In this document: piece by piece, positions 14,794-22,179 of the stretch
Layout of the letters: each line of letters opens with the position of its first letter
Position numbering within the stretch: the first letter of the stretch is position 1
Assembly (NCBI RefSeq): GCF_016653315.1
Contig: NZ_NHSH01000042.1
Location: forward strand, 62,001 to 126,000
Source: Halochromatium roseum
GTDB taxonomy: Bacteria; Pseudomonadota; Gammaproteobacteria; Chromatiales; Chromatiaceae
Direction of reading: 5' to 3'
Length of the DNA: 64,000 bases
Notes under the pieces: model-generated
What the model was told of the DNA's origin: nothing
What the model saw: only the letters and a program-made list of their open reading frames with translations
Database searches by the model: none
Position numbers and translations under genes: made by a program

Positions 14794-17229
14794 ATGGCAA
14801 GCAAAGCGAACCTGAGATCGAGTGGCCGCGAGGCGGCCCTGGCCCGCCGGCGTGCCCTGTCGAACCAGGGCAAGCAGGGTTTGGTGCAAACCACGCCGGA
14901 GCGTAATCGTAGCCCGCGGCCTGTTCGCGCGCGGCCTGAACGGCCTGTCGCAAACAGTGTTACGGCCCGGCCATCTGCGTCCGTATCTGCCCCAGCGTCG
15001 GCTCAGGCGCAAACGCGGAGTCTCGATCTGTCTCCTTCGGCTGGCGTCCAACGGCATCGTGCCGCGCCCCCAAGTCCGGCGCAGTCGAGCCGCGAGTTCG
15101 CGCGTCAGCGCCGGGCGAAGCTGGCCCGCGATGGTCGTCGCGCACAGCGCAGCGGTGATCGTGTTCGCGACCTCAAGACGCGCACAGGCGCTAGCAAGTC
15201 GCCAGCACAAGCGAAGCCCGACTGCGGTTGTGGCTGCAACGGCAACGGCAATCGTGCAGCCTTGGATGCGGTCAAGCAGAGCGCGCCGAGGTCAACGACC
15301 CTATCGCTGTCGGTATCGCCGACCTCCAACCAGCCGCAAGCAACCAATCGCAAGCGTAAGCCAAATCCGGTGTTAGCCAACAAGCCCGCCGGACGGGCCG
15401 TCGTCCTCGCGCGGCGGGCTGCGCTGAGCAGCCGCGGTAAGGCTGCGACCAATGTTCCCCATTCGGTGGCCGGGATCGCTCGCCAAGCCAATCCTAAGTT
15501 GTCGGGCCGCGAGCTTGCACAACGGGTTCGCGCGCAGCGCAGCAGCAACGGTGGCGCCGGGGAACGTAAGTCTCAGCCTAGCGGTCGGATGCGGCCGACC
15601 AGAGTCAGCGCTGCGGATCAGCCGTGGAAGGTTGGCGTCAGCGAGACATCCCAAGGTCAATTCGTCACGGGTACCACTGTTGGCCGCAGCCTGAAGACGA
15701 CCGGCGATGAGCCTAGCACCTGCCGGACCATCACTGGCACTGAATACATGGGTGCCGACATCTTCCGTGAATTCTGTCAGACCGATCCGGCCCCGTCGGT
15801 CAGCAAGATCGGCGCAAGCTCTACGGGTTACGGTAATTTTGTGACCGGTAATGAGGTCGGGCGCTCGCCCAAAGTGACTGGCGATGAGCCTGGTACCTGT
15901 AAAACCGTGACCGGTACTCAATACCTATCGCCTGATCAATACGTCAGCTATTGCAATACACGTCCGGCCCCTGAGCCGCGCGAGACTGGCATTGCCGAGA
16001 CCCTCCATGGCCAGGGCCTATCAGGGACCATGGTTGGGCGTTCGATCAAGGTCACCGGCGATGAACAGGGGGCTAATGTTGTGCCAACCGGCACTCAGTA
16101 CACCGCAGCCTCTGAGATTCCGACCGATCGCTCGGTGCCACCTAAGGTCGCGACCTCCGGGACCTTGTCTGGCGGTACTGTAACCGGAACCCGTCTCGGC
16201 CGTGCCTCGAGCGTGACCGGCGATGAGCCTGGCAGCTGCCGCTTGGTGACTGGCGATGAGTACACCTCTCGCGAGCAGTACGAGCAATTCTGCGAGATCA
16301 GCCCGCAGCCGGAGCCGCCCAAGGTCGGCTTCTCGGTGACCAACAAGGGCCATCGTGTCTCTGGCACGCAGACCGGTCGCTCGGCCAAGGTGACGGGCGA
16401 TGAGCCTGGTACCTGCAAGGCGGTCACTGGCACGCCCTACGCGGGATTGGAGCAGGCTGCGGATTACTGTGCCCCCAATCAGCGGCGCGAGATCAAGGCA
16501 CGCACGCCGGTGATGTCGGCAACCCCTGGCCGGGTGATGACGGGTATCCAGCCCGGGATTGGCGGTGTTATGACCGGTGCTTCCAAGGGGGCCTGCGAGC
16601 CACTGACCGGCACGCCCTACGTCGGCGCGGATCAGTTCGCCAGTGTCTGTGACACCGAGGCGAGTCATGCTGCCGAACCTGGACAACCTGACTTCCCGCG
16701 CCCGCTCGACGATGCGGAGCCCATACCCGGTCAAGGCTTCAGTGTCAGCTCGCCTGCTCGTGCGGCGCGCGAAAGTCGCTCGGGCAACGTGACCGGAACC
16801 AGCTACGAGTCGAATCGGCATATCACCGGACCGTTCGGGATGGGAACTGGCAAGATTACTGGCACCGAACAGTTTCGTTTCGACAGCCGGCGTCCCCGAA
16901 CGAGCCTGCTGACCCCGCAGCCCAAGGAGGATGTCGCTGAGGGAGCGGCTACTGTAGCGGCCGAACGGTCGCGGGTAACTGGGGAAGGTCAGTCCGCTGG
17001 CAGTAAGATCACCGGTGACGACTGGGATCGCGGCGAACGCGTCACGGGCACTGAGGGGAGTTCGGCGCGTCGTCGGAATCCGACCCGGCCAGGTCCGATG
17101 AGCGTGATGCCTCGCGTCGAGGCGAAGCGAAATGAGGATGCACCTCAGCCGACAAGCCGGGTCACGGGCAGCGCTGGCAGTACCGATCGCGGTGCCTTGA
17201 TCACCTATTCGGGCGGCGCCCGCGGCTGA
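14794..17229 (+). CDS. csoS2: Carboxysome assembly scaffold CsoS2
   Basis: CsoS2 is the disordered scaffold that links RuBisCO to the alpha-carboxysome shell. The 811-residue protein shows the three known regions. Four basic N-repeats, which bind RuBisCO, lie near residues 11-28 (GREAALARRRALSNQGKQ), 98-115, 200-217 and 238-254. The middle region (about 270-630) has six or seven repeats built on VTGDEPG and VTGT with paired Cys residues. The C-terminal region has ITGTEQ, VTGEGQ, VTGTEG and ends GALITYSGGARG, the shell-facing end. The frame opens at 14662, but the ATG at 14794 puts the first N-repeat close to the N-terminus, as in other CsoS2 proteins; ATG 14755 is also possible. In Halothiobacillus a ribosomal frameshift yields a short form; I found no standard slippery heptamer here by eye. 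Confidence 0.95.
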   Translation: MASKANLRSSGREAALARRRALSNQGKQGLVQTTPERNRSPRPVRARPERPVANSVTARPSASVSAPASAQAQTRSLDLSPSAGVQRHRAAPPSPAQSSREFARQRRAKLARDGRRAQRSGDRVRDLKTRTGASKSPAQAKPDCGCGCNGNGNRAALDAVKQSAPRSTTLSLSVSPTSNQPQATNRKRKPNPVLANKPAGRAVVLARRAALSSRGKAATNVPHSVAGIARQANPKLSGRELAQRVRAQRSSNGGAGERKSQPSGRMRPTRVSAADQPWKVGVSETSQGQFVTGTTVGRSLKTTGDEPSTCRTITGTEYMGADIFREFCQTDPAPSVSKIGASSTGYGNFVTGNEVGRSPKVTGDEPGTCKTVTGTQYLSPDQYVSYCNTRPAPEPRETGIAETLHGQGLSGTMVGRSIKVTGDEQGANVVPTGTQYTAASEIPTDRSVPPKVATSGTLSGGTVTGTRLGRASSVTGDEPGSCRLVTGDEYTSREQYEQFCEISPQPEPPKVGFSVTNKGHRVSGTQTGRSAKVTGDEPGTCKAVTGTPYAGLEQAADYCAPNQRREIKARTPVMSATPGRVMTGIQPGIGGVMTGASKGACEPLTGTPYVGADQFASVCDTEASHAAEPGQPDFPRPLDDAEPIPGQGFSVSSPARAARESRSGNVTGTSYESNRHITGPFGMGTGKITGTEQFRFDSRRPRTSLLTPQPKEDVAEGAATVAAERSRVTGEGQSAGSKITGDDWDRGERVTGTEGSSARRRNPTRPGPMSVMPRVEAKRNEDAPQPTSRVTGSAGSTDRGALITYSGGARG

Positions 17230-17240
17230 GCAGCTAGATC

Positions 17241-19097
17241 ATGCCGATCCGAAGTCGACAATCGCCGCGCAGCCAGAGCTTGGGCCGAAGCCCGCGTGGG
17301 CTGTCGCCCATGAAGCGGGCTGCAGATCCAGCCGCGTCCTCAGCACCAGCGACCAAAGCTGTGCAATTGAGCGCGCCTGGGTCGGCGGCATCTCCTGGAA
17401 CAACGGCGTCTCCGGAGAAGTCGCAGCGCGCTGCAACGGCACGGCCCGAGCGGCCGGCGAATGTCGGGCGGGGGCCTGTGCGGCCAACTCGGCCGCCACG
17501 GCCGAAGCCGCCAGGACTAGCAAAGGTGAAGGCGAAGGCCCGCCATGCGAGCAGCCCATCGACCACACTTGGGGCGCGCCCTGAACAGATGCCAAGCAGA
17601 TCGCTCGAGAGCAAGCAGGACTGGAGCCAGAGCAAGCCGCAGCCGTTTGGTTTCGGCTCGACGGCATTGACTGCTAGCAGCGGCCATGGCCTGCATCCGC
17701 TGACGGATGCTGCGGCGAACGCTCGACTGTACGACTATGAATCGTCGGTGAAGCATGCCTTCGATCATCTGGTGCCGGTGCTGAAGCAGATTGCGAGCGA
17801 GCGCTGCGAGCCTGATTTCGTGGCGCGGGCACAATCGATTGCCCGCGCTGAACTCGGTTTCGAGCTGCCGGCCTATGTCCTTGAAGACACCTGGGTGACT
17901 GGGCTCGACATGCGCCGTCTGTTCGCCGCCTGTGTGTTCGAGACCTATCACCGGGTCAGTGATCGGTTCTTCACCGCTGACCCGCTCGGTGGGCGTGATG
18001 GCGCGGATTTTGAGCGCTTCCTGCTTGACTGCGGTTTCCATCTGATGGATGTGACGCCCTGTGCGGACGGCCGCCTTGCGCATGCCATCAGCTATGTGTT
18101 GCGGCTGCCCTATGGGCGCGTGCGTCGGAAGTCCTACGCTGGCTCCCTGTTCGATATCGAGAACACGGTCGAAAAATGGGTCGAGACCGAATTGATGCGC
18201 TTCCGTGAAGGGCGGCCGAATACGGCGGACGAGCCCACGCGCTACCTGAAGGTGGTGATGTATCACGGCAGCTCGGTTGATCCGGTCCATCAGGGTTGCG
18301 CTGCACATGGCTCCGATGATGCCGCTGCCGCCAACGCCGGGTTGGAGCGATTGCGGGCGTTCCGGCAGGCGATCGAGAACAGTTTTTGCTGCGGCGCGTC
18401 GGTCGATCTGTTGCTGGTTGGGCTAGACACCGACACCGATGCCATCCGCGTCCATGTCCCGGATGCCGACGGCTATTGCGATCTCGAGCACTGGCTCGAT
18501 GCTGCCAAGGTCTACGAGATCACACGGGGTCTGTCGCCAGCGCAGGCGCGGGAACGGATCAAAGAGTTGGTTCGGGCGCACGCGCCGAGCAAGAGCGCCG
18601 GAGCAGCGCTGTCGGATGGCTTGGTGCGATTGATCGTGGGGCTGATCGAGAACAACCTGTCGCAGATCGACTACGTGCGGCAATACCACGGCGGTAGCTA
18701 TGCGGACATCGGACATGCCGAGCGCTTTATCGGCGCTGGCATCGGCTTCGAAGAGATTCAGCTGCGCAACCTGACCTATTTTGCCTACCTCAGCACCATC
18801 GAGGAGGGCGCGAACGACATCGACGTCGGGATCAAGATCTTTACCGGCCTGAATGTCAATCGTGGGCTGCCGGTGCCGGTCATCGTGCGCCACGACTACC
18901 ACGGCGGTGTGCCGGGTGCGCGTGAGCGGGCGGTCGAACATTGCGAGCGGATTGCTGCAGCCTTGAAGGCGCGTTACCCGCAGCTCTGCGCCGACGGCAT
19001 GCTGCATTGTTTGCGTGCGGTGCGCGATTGCGATGCGGCAGCGCCGATCGAGATCGTTGGTTCGTCGCTGCAGCCTGCGGCCTCGGTCGGGCACTGA
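17241..19097 (+). CDS. csoSCA: Carboxysome shell carbonic anhydrase (CsoSCA, epsilon/sub-beta class)
   Basis: This zinc enzyme turns bicarbonate entering the carboxysome into CO2 for RuBisCO. Of its 618 residues the first ~145 are Pro/Ala/Arg-rich and disordered, probably binding RuBisCO as the N-terminus of CsoSCA does. The catalytic part has Cys274, Asp276 and Arg278 in PCADGR, His342 in VMYHG and Cys353 in HQGCAAH. The Cys, His, Cys spacing (C-x-D-x-R, then H-x10-C) matches the known zinc ligands and catalytic Asp-Arg pair of Halothiobacillus CsoSCA. The C-terminal third corresponds to the family's degenerate second half. It starts 11 bases after csoS2 and is cotranscribed. Confidence 0.96.
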   Translation: MPIRSRQSPRSQSLGRSPRGLSPMKRAADPAASSAPATKAVQLSAPGSAASPGTTASPEKSQRAATARPERPANVGRGPVRPTRPPRPKPPGLAKVKAKARHASSPSTTLGARPEQMPSRSLESKQDWSQSKPQPFGFGSTALTASSGHGLHPLTDAAANARLYDYESSVKHAFDHLVPVLKQIASERCEPDFVARAQSIARAELGFELPAYVLEDTWVTGLDMRRLFAACVFETYHRVSDRFFTADPLGGRDGADFERFLLDCGFHLMDVTPCADGRLAHAISYVLRLPYGRVRRKSYAGSLFDIENTVEKWVETELMRFREGRPNTADEPTRYLKVVMYHGSSVDPVHQGCAAHGSDDAAAANAGLERLRAFRQAIENSFCCGASVDLLLVGLDTDTDAIRVHVPDADGYCDLEHWLDAAKVYEITRGLSPAQARERIKELVRAHAPSKSAGAALSDGLVRLIVGLIENNLSQIDYVRQYHGGSYADIGHAERFIGAGIGFEEIQLRNLTYFAYLSTIEEGANDIDVGIKIFTGLNVNRGLPVPVIVRHDYHGGVPGARERAVEHCERIAAALKARYPQLCADGMLHCLRAVRDCDAAAPIEIVGSSLQPAASVGH

Positions 19098-19109
19098 GGC
19101 CTTAAGGCG

Positions 19110-19364
19110 ATGAAGATTTGCAAGGTCCTCAAACCACTGGTGTCGACCAACCGCATTGCGGGCTTCGGGCACAAGCATCTGCAGGTAGTGCAGGACGGCA
19201 GTGCGCAGCTGGTCGCGGTTGATGCGGTGGGCTCAGTTCCAGGCGACTGGGTGATCTGCGTCGGCAGCTCAGCCGCGCGCGAGGCCGCTGGAAGTAAAGA
19301 ATATCCGAGTGATCTGACCATCGTCGGCATCATCGACGATTGGGACCCGGACGCAGAGCGCTGA
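19110..19364 (+). CDS. csoS4A: Carboxysome vertex protein CsoS4A (pentameric BMV domain)
   Basis: An 84-residue pentamer-forming shell protein that caps the icosahedral vertices. It reads MKICKVLKPLVSTNRI, then HKHLQVV, VDAVGSVPGDWVICVGSSAAREAAG and ends with DLTIVGIIDDWD, the CcmL/EutN fold order. It lies 12 bases after csoSCA and 10 bases before csoS4B. Two vertex paralogues side by side are the rule in alpha-carboxysome operons. Confidence 0.95.
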   Translation: MKICKVLKPLVSTNRIAGFGHKHLQVVQDGSAQLVAVDAVGSVPGDWVICVGSSAAREAAGSKEYPSDLTIVGIIDDWDPDAER

Positions 19365-19374
19365 GGCGGTTGGG

Positions 19375-19689
19375 ATGGAGATCAACCAGGTCGTGGGCAC
19401 CCTGTACTGCACCGAGCGGATCGAAGGTCTGAGGCATTGCAGCTTGCAGATCTTGAAGGACCGCAAGGGCAATCTGCTGGTGGCCACCGATCCTGTTGGC
19501 GTGCGGCCCGGCAACTGGGTCTTCACCGTGAGCGGCTCGGCTGGGCGGCTTGCGATGGATGATCCGAAGGTCATGACTGATCTCGCGATCGGCGGGATCA
19601 TCGATTTTTGGCAGCCCAAGCAGGTGGCAAAGCCAGACAGTAGCAGTGGCGACGAGCAGCCAACGGAACAACGCGATCAGGCGGCCTAG
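19375..19689 (+). CDS. csoS4B: Carboxysome vertex protein CsoS4B
   Basis: A 104-residue second BMV-domain pentamer. It has MEINQVVGTLYCTERIEGL, LQILKDRKGNLLVATDPVG, RPGNWVFTVSGSAGRLA and DLAIGGIIDFW, plus a C-terminal acidic/polar tail of ~20 residues that CsoS4A lacks. It starts 10 bases after csoS4A and is followed 66 bases later by three hexameric shell genes. Its role with CsoS4A is to seal the shell corners. Confidence 0.95.
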   Translation: MEINQVVGTLYCTERIEGLRHCSLQILKDRKGNLLVATDPVGVRPGNWVFTVSGSAGRLAMDDPKVMTDLAIGGIIDFWQPKQVAKPDSSSGDEQPTEQRDQAA

Positions 19690-19755
19690 GCTCGGCCAGT
19701 TAAACCCCCAACCGCGACCAAAGCGGCGTAAAAGTCTTTAACGGAGACGACAGAA

Positions 19756-20079
19756 ATGGCAGGCGAAAGATTTGGCATTGCGCTGGGCATGATCGAGACC
19801 CGTGGTCTAGTGCCGGCGATCGAGGCCGCGGATGCGATGGCGAAGGCTGCCGAGGTTCGGCTGATCGGCCGTGAGTTTGTCGGCGGCGGTTATGTCACTG
19901 TGCTCGTGCGCGGTGAAACGGGTGCTGTCAATGCTGCCGTGCGTGCTGGCGCCGACGCTTGCGAGCGGGTCGGCGACGGTTTGGTGGCGGCACATATCAT
20001 TGCCCGTCCGCATCGCGAGGTCGAGCCAGTGCTCGAAAATACCGGCGAAGGGTTCAAGCCCGGGCAGCCTGGTCGCTAA
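19756..20079 (+). CDS. csoS1: Carboxysome major shell protein CsoS1 (copy 1)
   Basis: A 107-residue BMC-domain protein forming the hexameric facets. It reads GIALGMIETRGLVPAIEAAD, then EVRLIGREFVGGGYVTVLVRG and GAVNAAVRAGADACERVGDGLVAAHIIA, almost identical to the two copies that follow. The pore loop F-V-G-G-G is intact. It differs from them in its first residues and in its C-terminus (ENTGEGFKPGQPGR), so this copy may be a minor variant of the CsoS1C/A/B set. Letter suffixes cannot be assigned by eye. Confidence 0.95.
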   Translation: MAGERFGIALGMIETRGLVPAIEAADAMAKAAEVRLIGREFVGGGYVTVLVRGETGAVNAAVRAGADACERVGDGLVAAHIIARPHREVEPVLENTGEGFKPGQPGR

Positions 20080-20143
20080 GCACGACGGCGTCAGTGCTCG
20101 ATAGCAAGGTTTTCAAAGACAGTAGACAGACGGAGAAAGACAG

Positions 20144-20452
20144 ATGGCGAACGAGACCATGGGTATTGCGCTCGGCATGATCGAGACGCGCGGACTGGTG
20201 CCGGCGATCGAGGCCGCTGATGCGATGACAAAGGCCGCCGAGGTGCGGATGATCGGCCGTGAGTTCGTCGGCGGTGGCTACGTCACCGTGCTGGTGCGCG
20301 GTGAAACCGGTGCCGTCAACGCGGCCGTACGTGCTGGCGCTGACGCCTGTGAGCGCGTTGGCGACGGCCTGGTTGCCGCGCACATCATTGCTCGCCCACA
20401 CCGAGAGGTGGAGCCAGTGCTGCCAACCGGTAGCGGTGCTGCTGCGGACTAA
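20144..20452 (+). CDS. csoS1: Carboxysome major shell protein CsoS1 (copy 2)
   Basis: A 102-residue BMC hexamer subunit differing from its neighbours only at a few positions (for example EVRMIGREF where the others have EVRLIGREF) and at the tail PTGSGAAAD. The FVGGG pore loop is present. It starts 64 bases after copy 1; GGAGAAAGACAG before the ATG gives the ribosome-binding site. The near identity of the three copies suggests gene conversion or recent duplication, kept for high dosage of facet protein. Confidence 0.95.
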   Translation: MANETMGIALGMIETRGLVPAIEAADAMTKAAEVRMIGREFVGGGYVTVLVRGETGAVNAAVRAGADACERVGDGLVAAHIIARPHREVEPVLPTGSGAAAD

Positions 20453-20601
20453 GCGAGGCCTCCGCCTGCTTAGCATCCGACCTGGTTGAGGGCGGCTAGC
20501 TGCGCTTAAGTCCTTGCTCCGAGTGGCTCGGCATAAGCGCAATTCATACGATCGCGAAACGGGTGATCTGAGCCCGGCGCGTCAACACTGGGAGAAGTTC
20601 C

Positions 20602-20907
20602 ATGGCACATGAGACGATGGGCATTGCCCTCGGAATGATTGAGACGCGCGGCCTGGTGCCGGCGATCGAAGCCGCTGATGCGATGACCAAGGCAGCCGAG
20701 GTTCGGCTGATCGGTCGTGAGTTCGTCGGTGGTGGTTATGTCACCGTGCTGGTGCGTGGCGAGACTGGTGCAGTCAACGCCGCGGTGCGTGCTGGCGCCG
20801 ACGCCTGCGAGCGCGTTGGCGACGGCCTGGTGGCTGCGCACATCATCGCCCGCCCGCATCGCGAGGTAGAGCCGGTGCTGCCAACCGGCGGTGGTGCGGC
20901 TGACTAA
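20602..20907 (+). CDS. csoS1: Carboxysome major shell protein CsoS1 (copy 3)
   Basis: A 101-residue BMC hexamer subunit starting MAHETMGIALGMIETRG and ending LPTGGGAAD. It is almost the same protein as copy 2. A 149-base gap, the longest within the shell cluster, precedes it and a GGGAGAAG lies before its ATG; no clear hairpin was found in the gap. It is followed eight bases later by the ferritin-like gene. Confidence 0.95.
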   Translation: MAHETMGIALGMIETRGLVPAIEAADAMTKAAEVRLIGREFVGGGYVTVLVRGETGAVNAAVRAGADACERVGDGLVAAHIIARPHREVEPVLPTGGGAAD

Positions 20908-20915
20908 GACGACGC

Positions 20916-21392
20916 ATGCGTCACGCAACCGTCCATCCGCGCACGCTCGGTTACCTTGGCCGAGCCTTGAGCCTTGAGTATTCGGCCGTCCAGCAGTACA
21001 TGACACAGGCGGCGCTCACCGAGGCCTGGGGCCTGGCCGAGGCGGCTGATCGATTCCGTCGGGAAACCGTCGAAGAGATGCAGCACGCGGAACGCCTGGT
21101 CAAGCGCATGCTGGGCCTGGGCGTATCACCGAACGCCTCTCAACTGCGGCCGGCGAATGTCGCGCGCAACCTGGTCGACCTCTTGCGTCAAGACGCCGTG
21201 CTCGAGGCTGAGATCGTTGCCCTGTACAACGAGGCGACGCAGTTCTGTCGTCGAATTCAGGATCACGAGAACGCTGAATTCTTTAACGGACTGCTGCAGG
21301 ACGAACTCCATCACGCGGCCGAGATCGAGGCCTGGCTGGAGGCGCTTGGGGTGCCGCGGCAGCAAGCACCCAATGAGCGGGCCTATTTCTGA
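20916..21392 (+). CDS. Bacterioferritin-like protein of the carboxysome operon
   Basis: A 158-residue four-helix ferritin-like protein. Metal-ligand residues are visible as Glu in LEYSAVQQY, the pair EExQH in VEEMQHAERL, Glu in LEAEIVALYNEA and the D-E-x-x-H motif in LLQDELHHAAEIEAWL. Such genes accompany many cso operons; their task is not settled and iron storage or redox buffering near carboxysomes has been suggested. It lies eight bases after the third csoS1 and overlaps the acRAF gene by one base (TGATG). Confidence 0.9.
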   Translation: MRHATVHPRTLGYLGRALSLEYSAVQQYMTQAALTEAWGLAEAADRFRRETVEEMQHAERLVKRMLGLGVSPNASQLRPANVARNLVDLLRQDAVLEAEIVALYNEATQFCRRIQDHENAEFFNGLLQDELHHAAEIEAWLEALGVPRQQAPNERAYF

Positions 21393-21679
21393 TGTCTGCA
21401 GCGGCTTCTGAGACGGGCGGCCATCCTTGGCGCGAGCGCGGGCGTCCATTGCGGCTCGAGCGACGCGTCGAGTTCGGCGACTATGAGCCGCTGCGAGAGT
21501 TCCTCGACCGCCTTGCGGAGCTATCCGAGGCGACCGAGGTCTATCCAAACCTGAGTTTTGGTCGCACCTATGCCAATCTGACGCTCTTTGCTGAAGAAGG
21601 GGCACAGCAGATCGAGGAGCCGCTGCAGGCGTTTGCGCGAGAGGTCGACGCCTTGCTCGAAGGCCCACCTAGTTCTTAG
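21392..21679 (+). CDS. Alpha-carboxysome RuBisCO assembly factor (acRAF, PCD-like fold)
   Basis: A 95-residue protein resembling pterin carbinolamine dehydratase but serving as the form IA RuBisCO chaperone acRAF. It has PLRLERRVEFGDYEPLREFLDRLAELSE and YPNLSFGRTYANLTLFAEEG, where a true dehydratase would have a His-His-P-x-x signature; that signature is absent. The operon position after the ferritin-like gene is the usual place of acRAF. Its ATG overlaps the preceding stop. A role in RuBisCO L8S8 assembly is known for the family. Confidence 0.85.
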   Translation: MSAAASETGGHPWRERGRPLRLERRVEFGDYEPLREFLDRLAELSEATEVYPNLSFGRTYANLTLFAEEGAQQIEEPLQAFAREVDALLEGPPSS

Positions 21680-21751
21680 CGCACAGTCTGCTCGCCGGGG
21701 CCTTTCTGGCGCCGAACGGCGGTCCCTCTTGTATCCGTTGGAGGATGGATG

Positions 21752-22015
21752 ATGAGTGAAGAAACGATCGTATCCGCGCCTGCTGAGCCGTCAGCCTCGG
21801 CTGCGGGTGGTGCTAGCACGACGGCGTCGGGTTCTGCTGCCCGCAAGAAGGCCCCGACCAAGGCTGCGGCGACAGCGCGGCGCAGCAGCCGGCCGTCATC
21901 TGCGGCCACTACGCCAGCAGGCTTTGGCGCGGCGGTACTGGAGAGTGAGTCGCGAAGGCAAAATCCCTCGACCAATGATCCCTTCCAGAGTGGTCAACGG
22001 ATCTGGCCGGATTAA
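21752..22015 (+). CDS. mcdB: Small disordered protein, candidate carboxysome positioning factor McdB
   Basis: An 87-residue Ala/Ser/Thr-rich protein with a basic central stretch (ARKKAPTKAAATARRSSRP) and an ordered-looking C-terminal end NDPFQSGQRIWPD that contains the only Trp. Short disordered proteins with a conserved near-terminal Trp at this operon position are the alpha-type McdB, which spaces carboxysomes over the nucleoid with the ATPase McdA. GGAGG at 21740-21744 fits the ATG at 21752 (a second ATG at 21749 is in frame). The usual mcdA neighbour is absent: acRAF precedes and cbbR follows. If the McdA gene is elsewhere, or lost, is unknown. The name rests on position, composition and the C-terminal motif. 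Confidence 0.65.
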   Translation: MSEETIVSAPAEPSASAAGGASTTASGSAARKKAPTKAAATARRSSRPSSAATTPAGFGAAVLESESRRQNPSTNDPFQSGQRIWPD

Positions 22016-22029
22016 ACCCCCTCGGGGGT
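22016..22029 (+). terminator. Small GC hairpin after the mcdB-like gene
   Basis: ACCCC-CTCG-GGGGT forms a 5-bp hairpin directly after the TAA stop. No T-run follows, so it is at best a weak or factor-dependent transcript end for the carboxysome operon. Confidence 0.3.
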
Positions 22030-22082
22030 GTCTCCGGTATTGAAGGCAGGGTGCCCAATTCCGCGACTCGGTGCCAGCCGTT

Positions 22083-22099
22083 GATGCAACCGTTGCATC
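22083..22099. promoter_or_regulatory. LysR-type operator (T-N11-A) upstream of cbbR
   Basis: GATGCAACCGTTGCATC is a perfect inverted repeat with 7-base arms and a 3-base centre; TGCAACCGTTGCA within it fits the T-N11-A consensus of LysR regulators. It lies 81 bases before the cbbR start. The likely binder is CbbR itself, controlling its own gene, but the site differs in sequence from the dyad upstream of cbbL. Confidence 0.55.
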
Positions 22100-22179
22100 C
22101 TGTTCAGCTGGTCCAAGTCCCGCGATGAACCAGCAGGCGAAACTTGGCACAGCGCTTATCAAACTAGGGACTTGGTTAC

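Noticed and set aside
14662-17229. Programmed frameshift site within csoS2
   Set aside because: Frameshifting is known for Halothiobacillus CsoS2, but the one CCCAAAG found (about 15868) is in the wrong register for an X-XXY-YYZ slip. No other slippery heptamer was seen, so it is not claimed.
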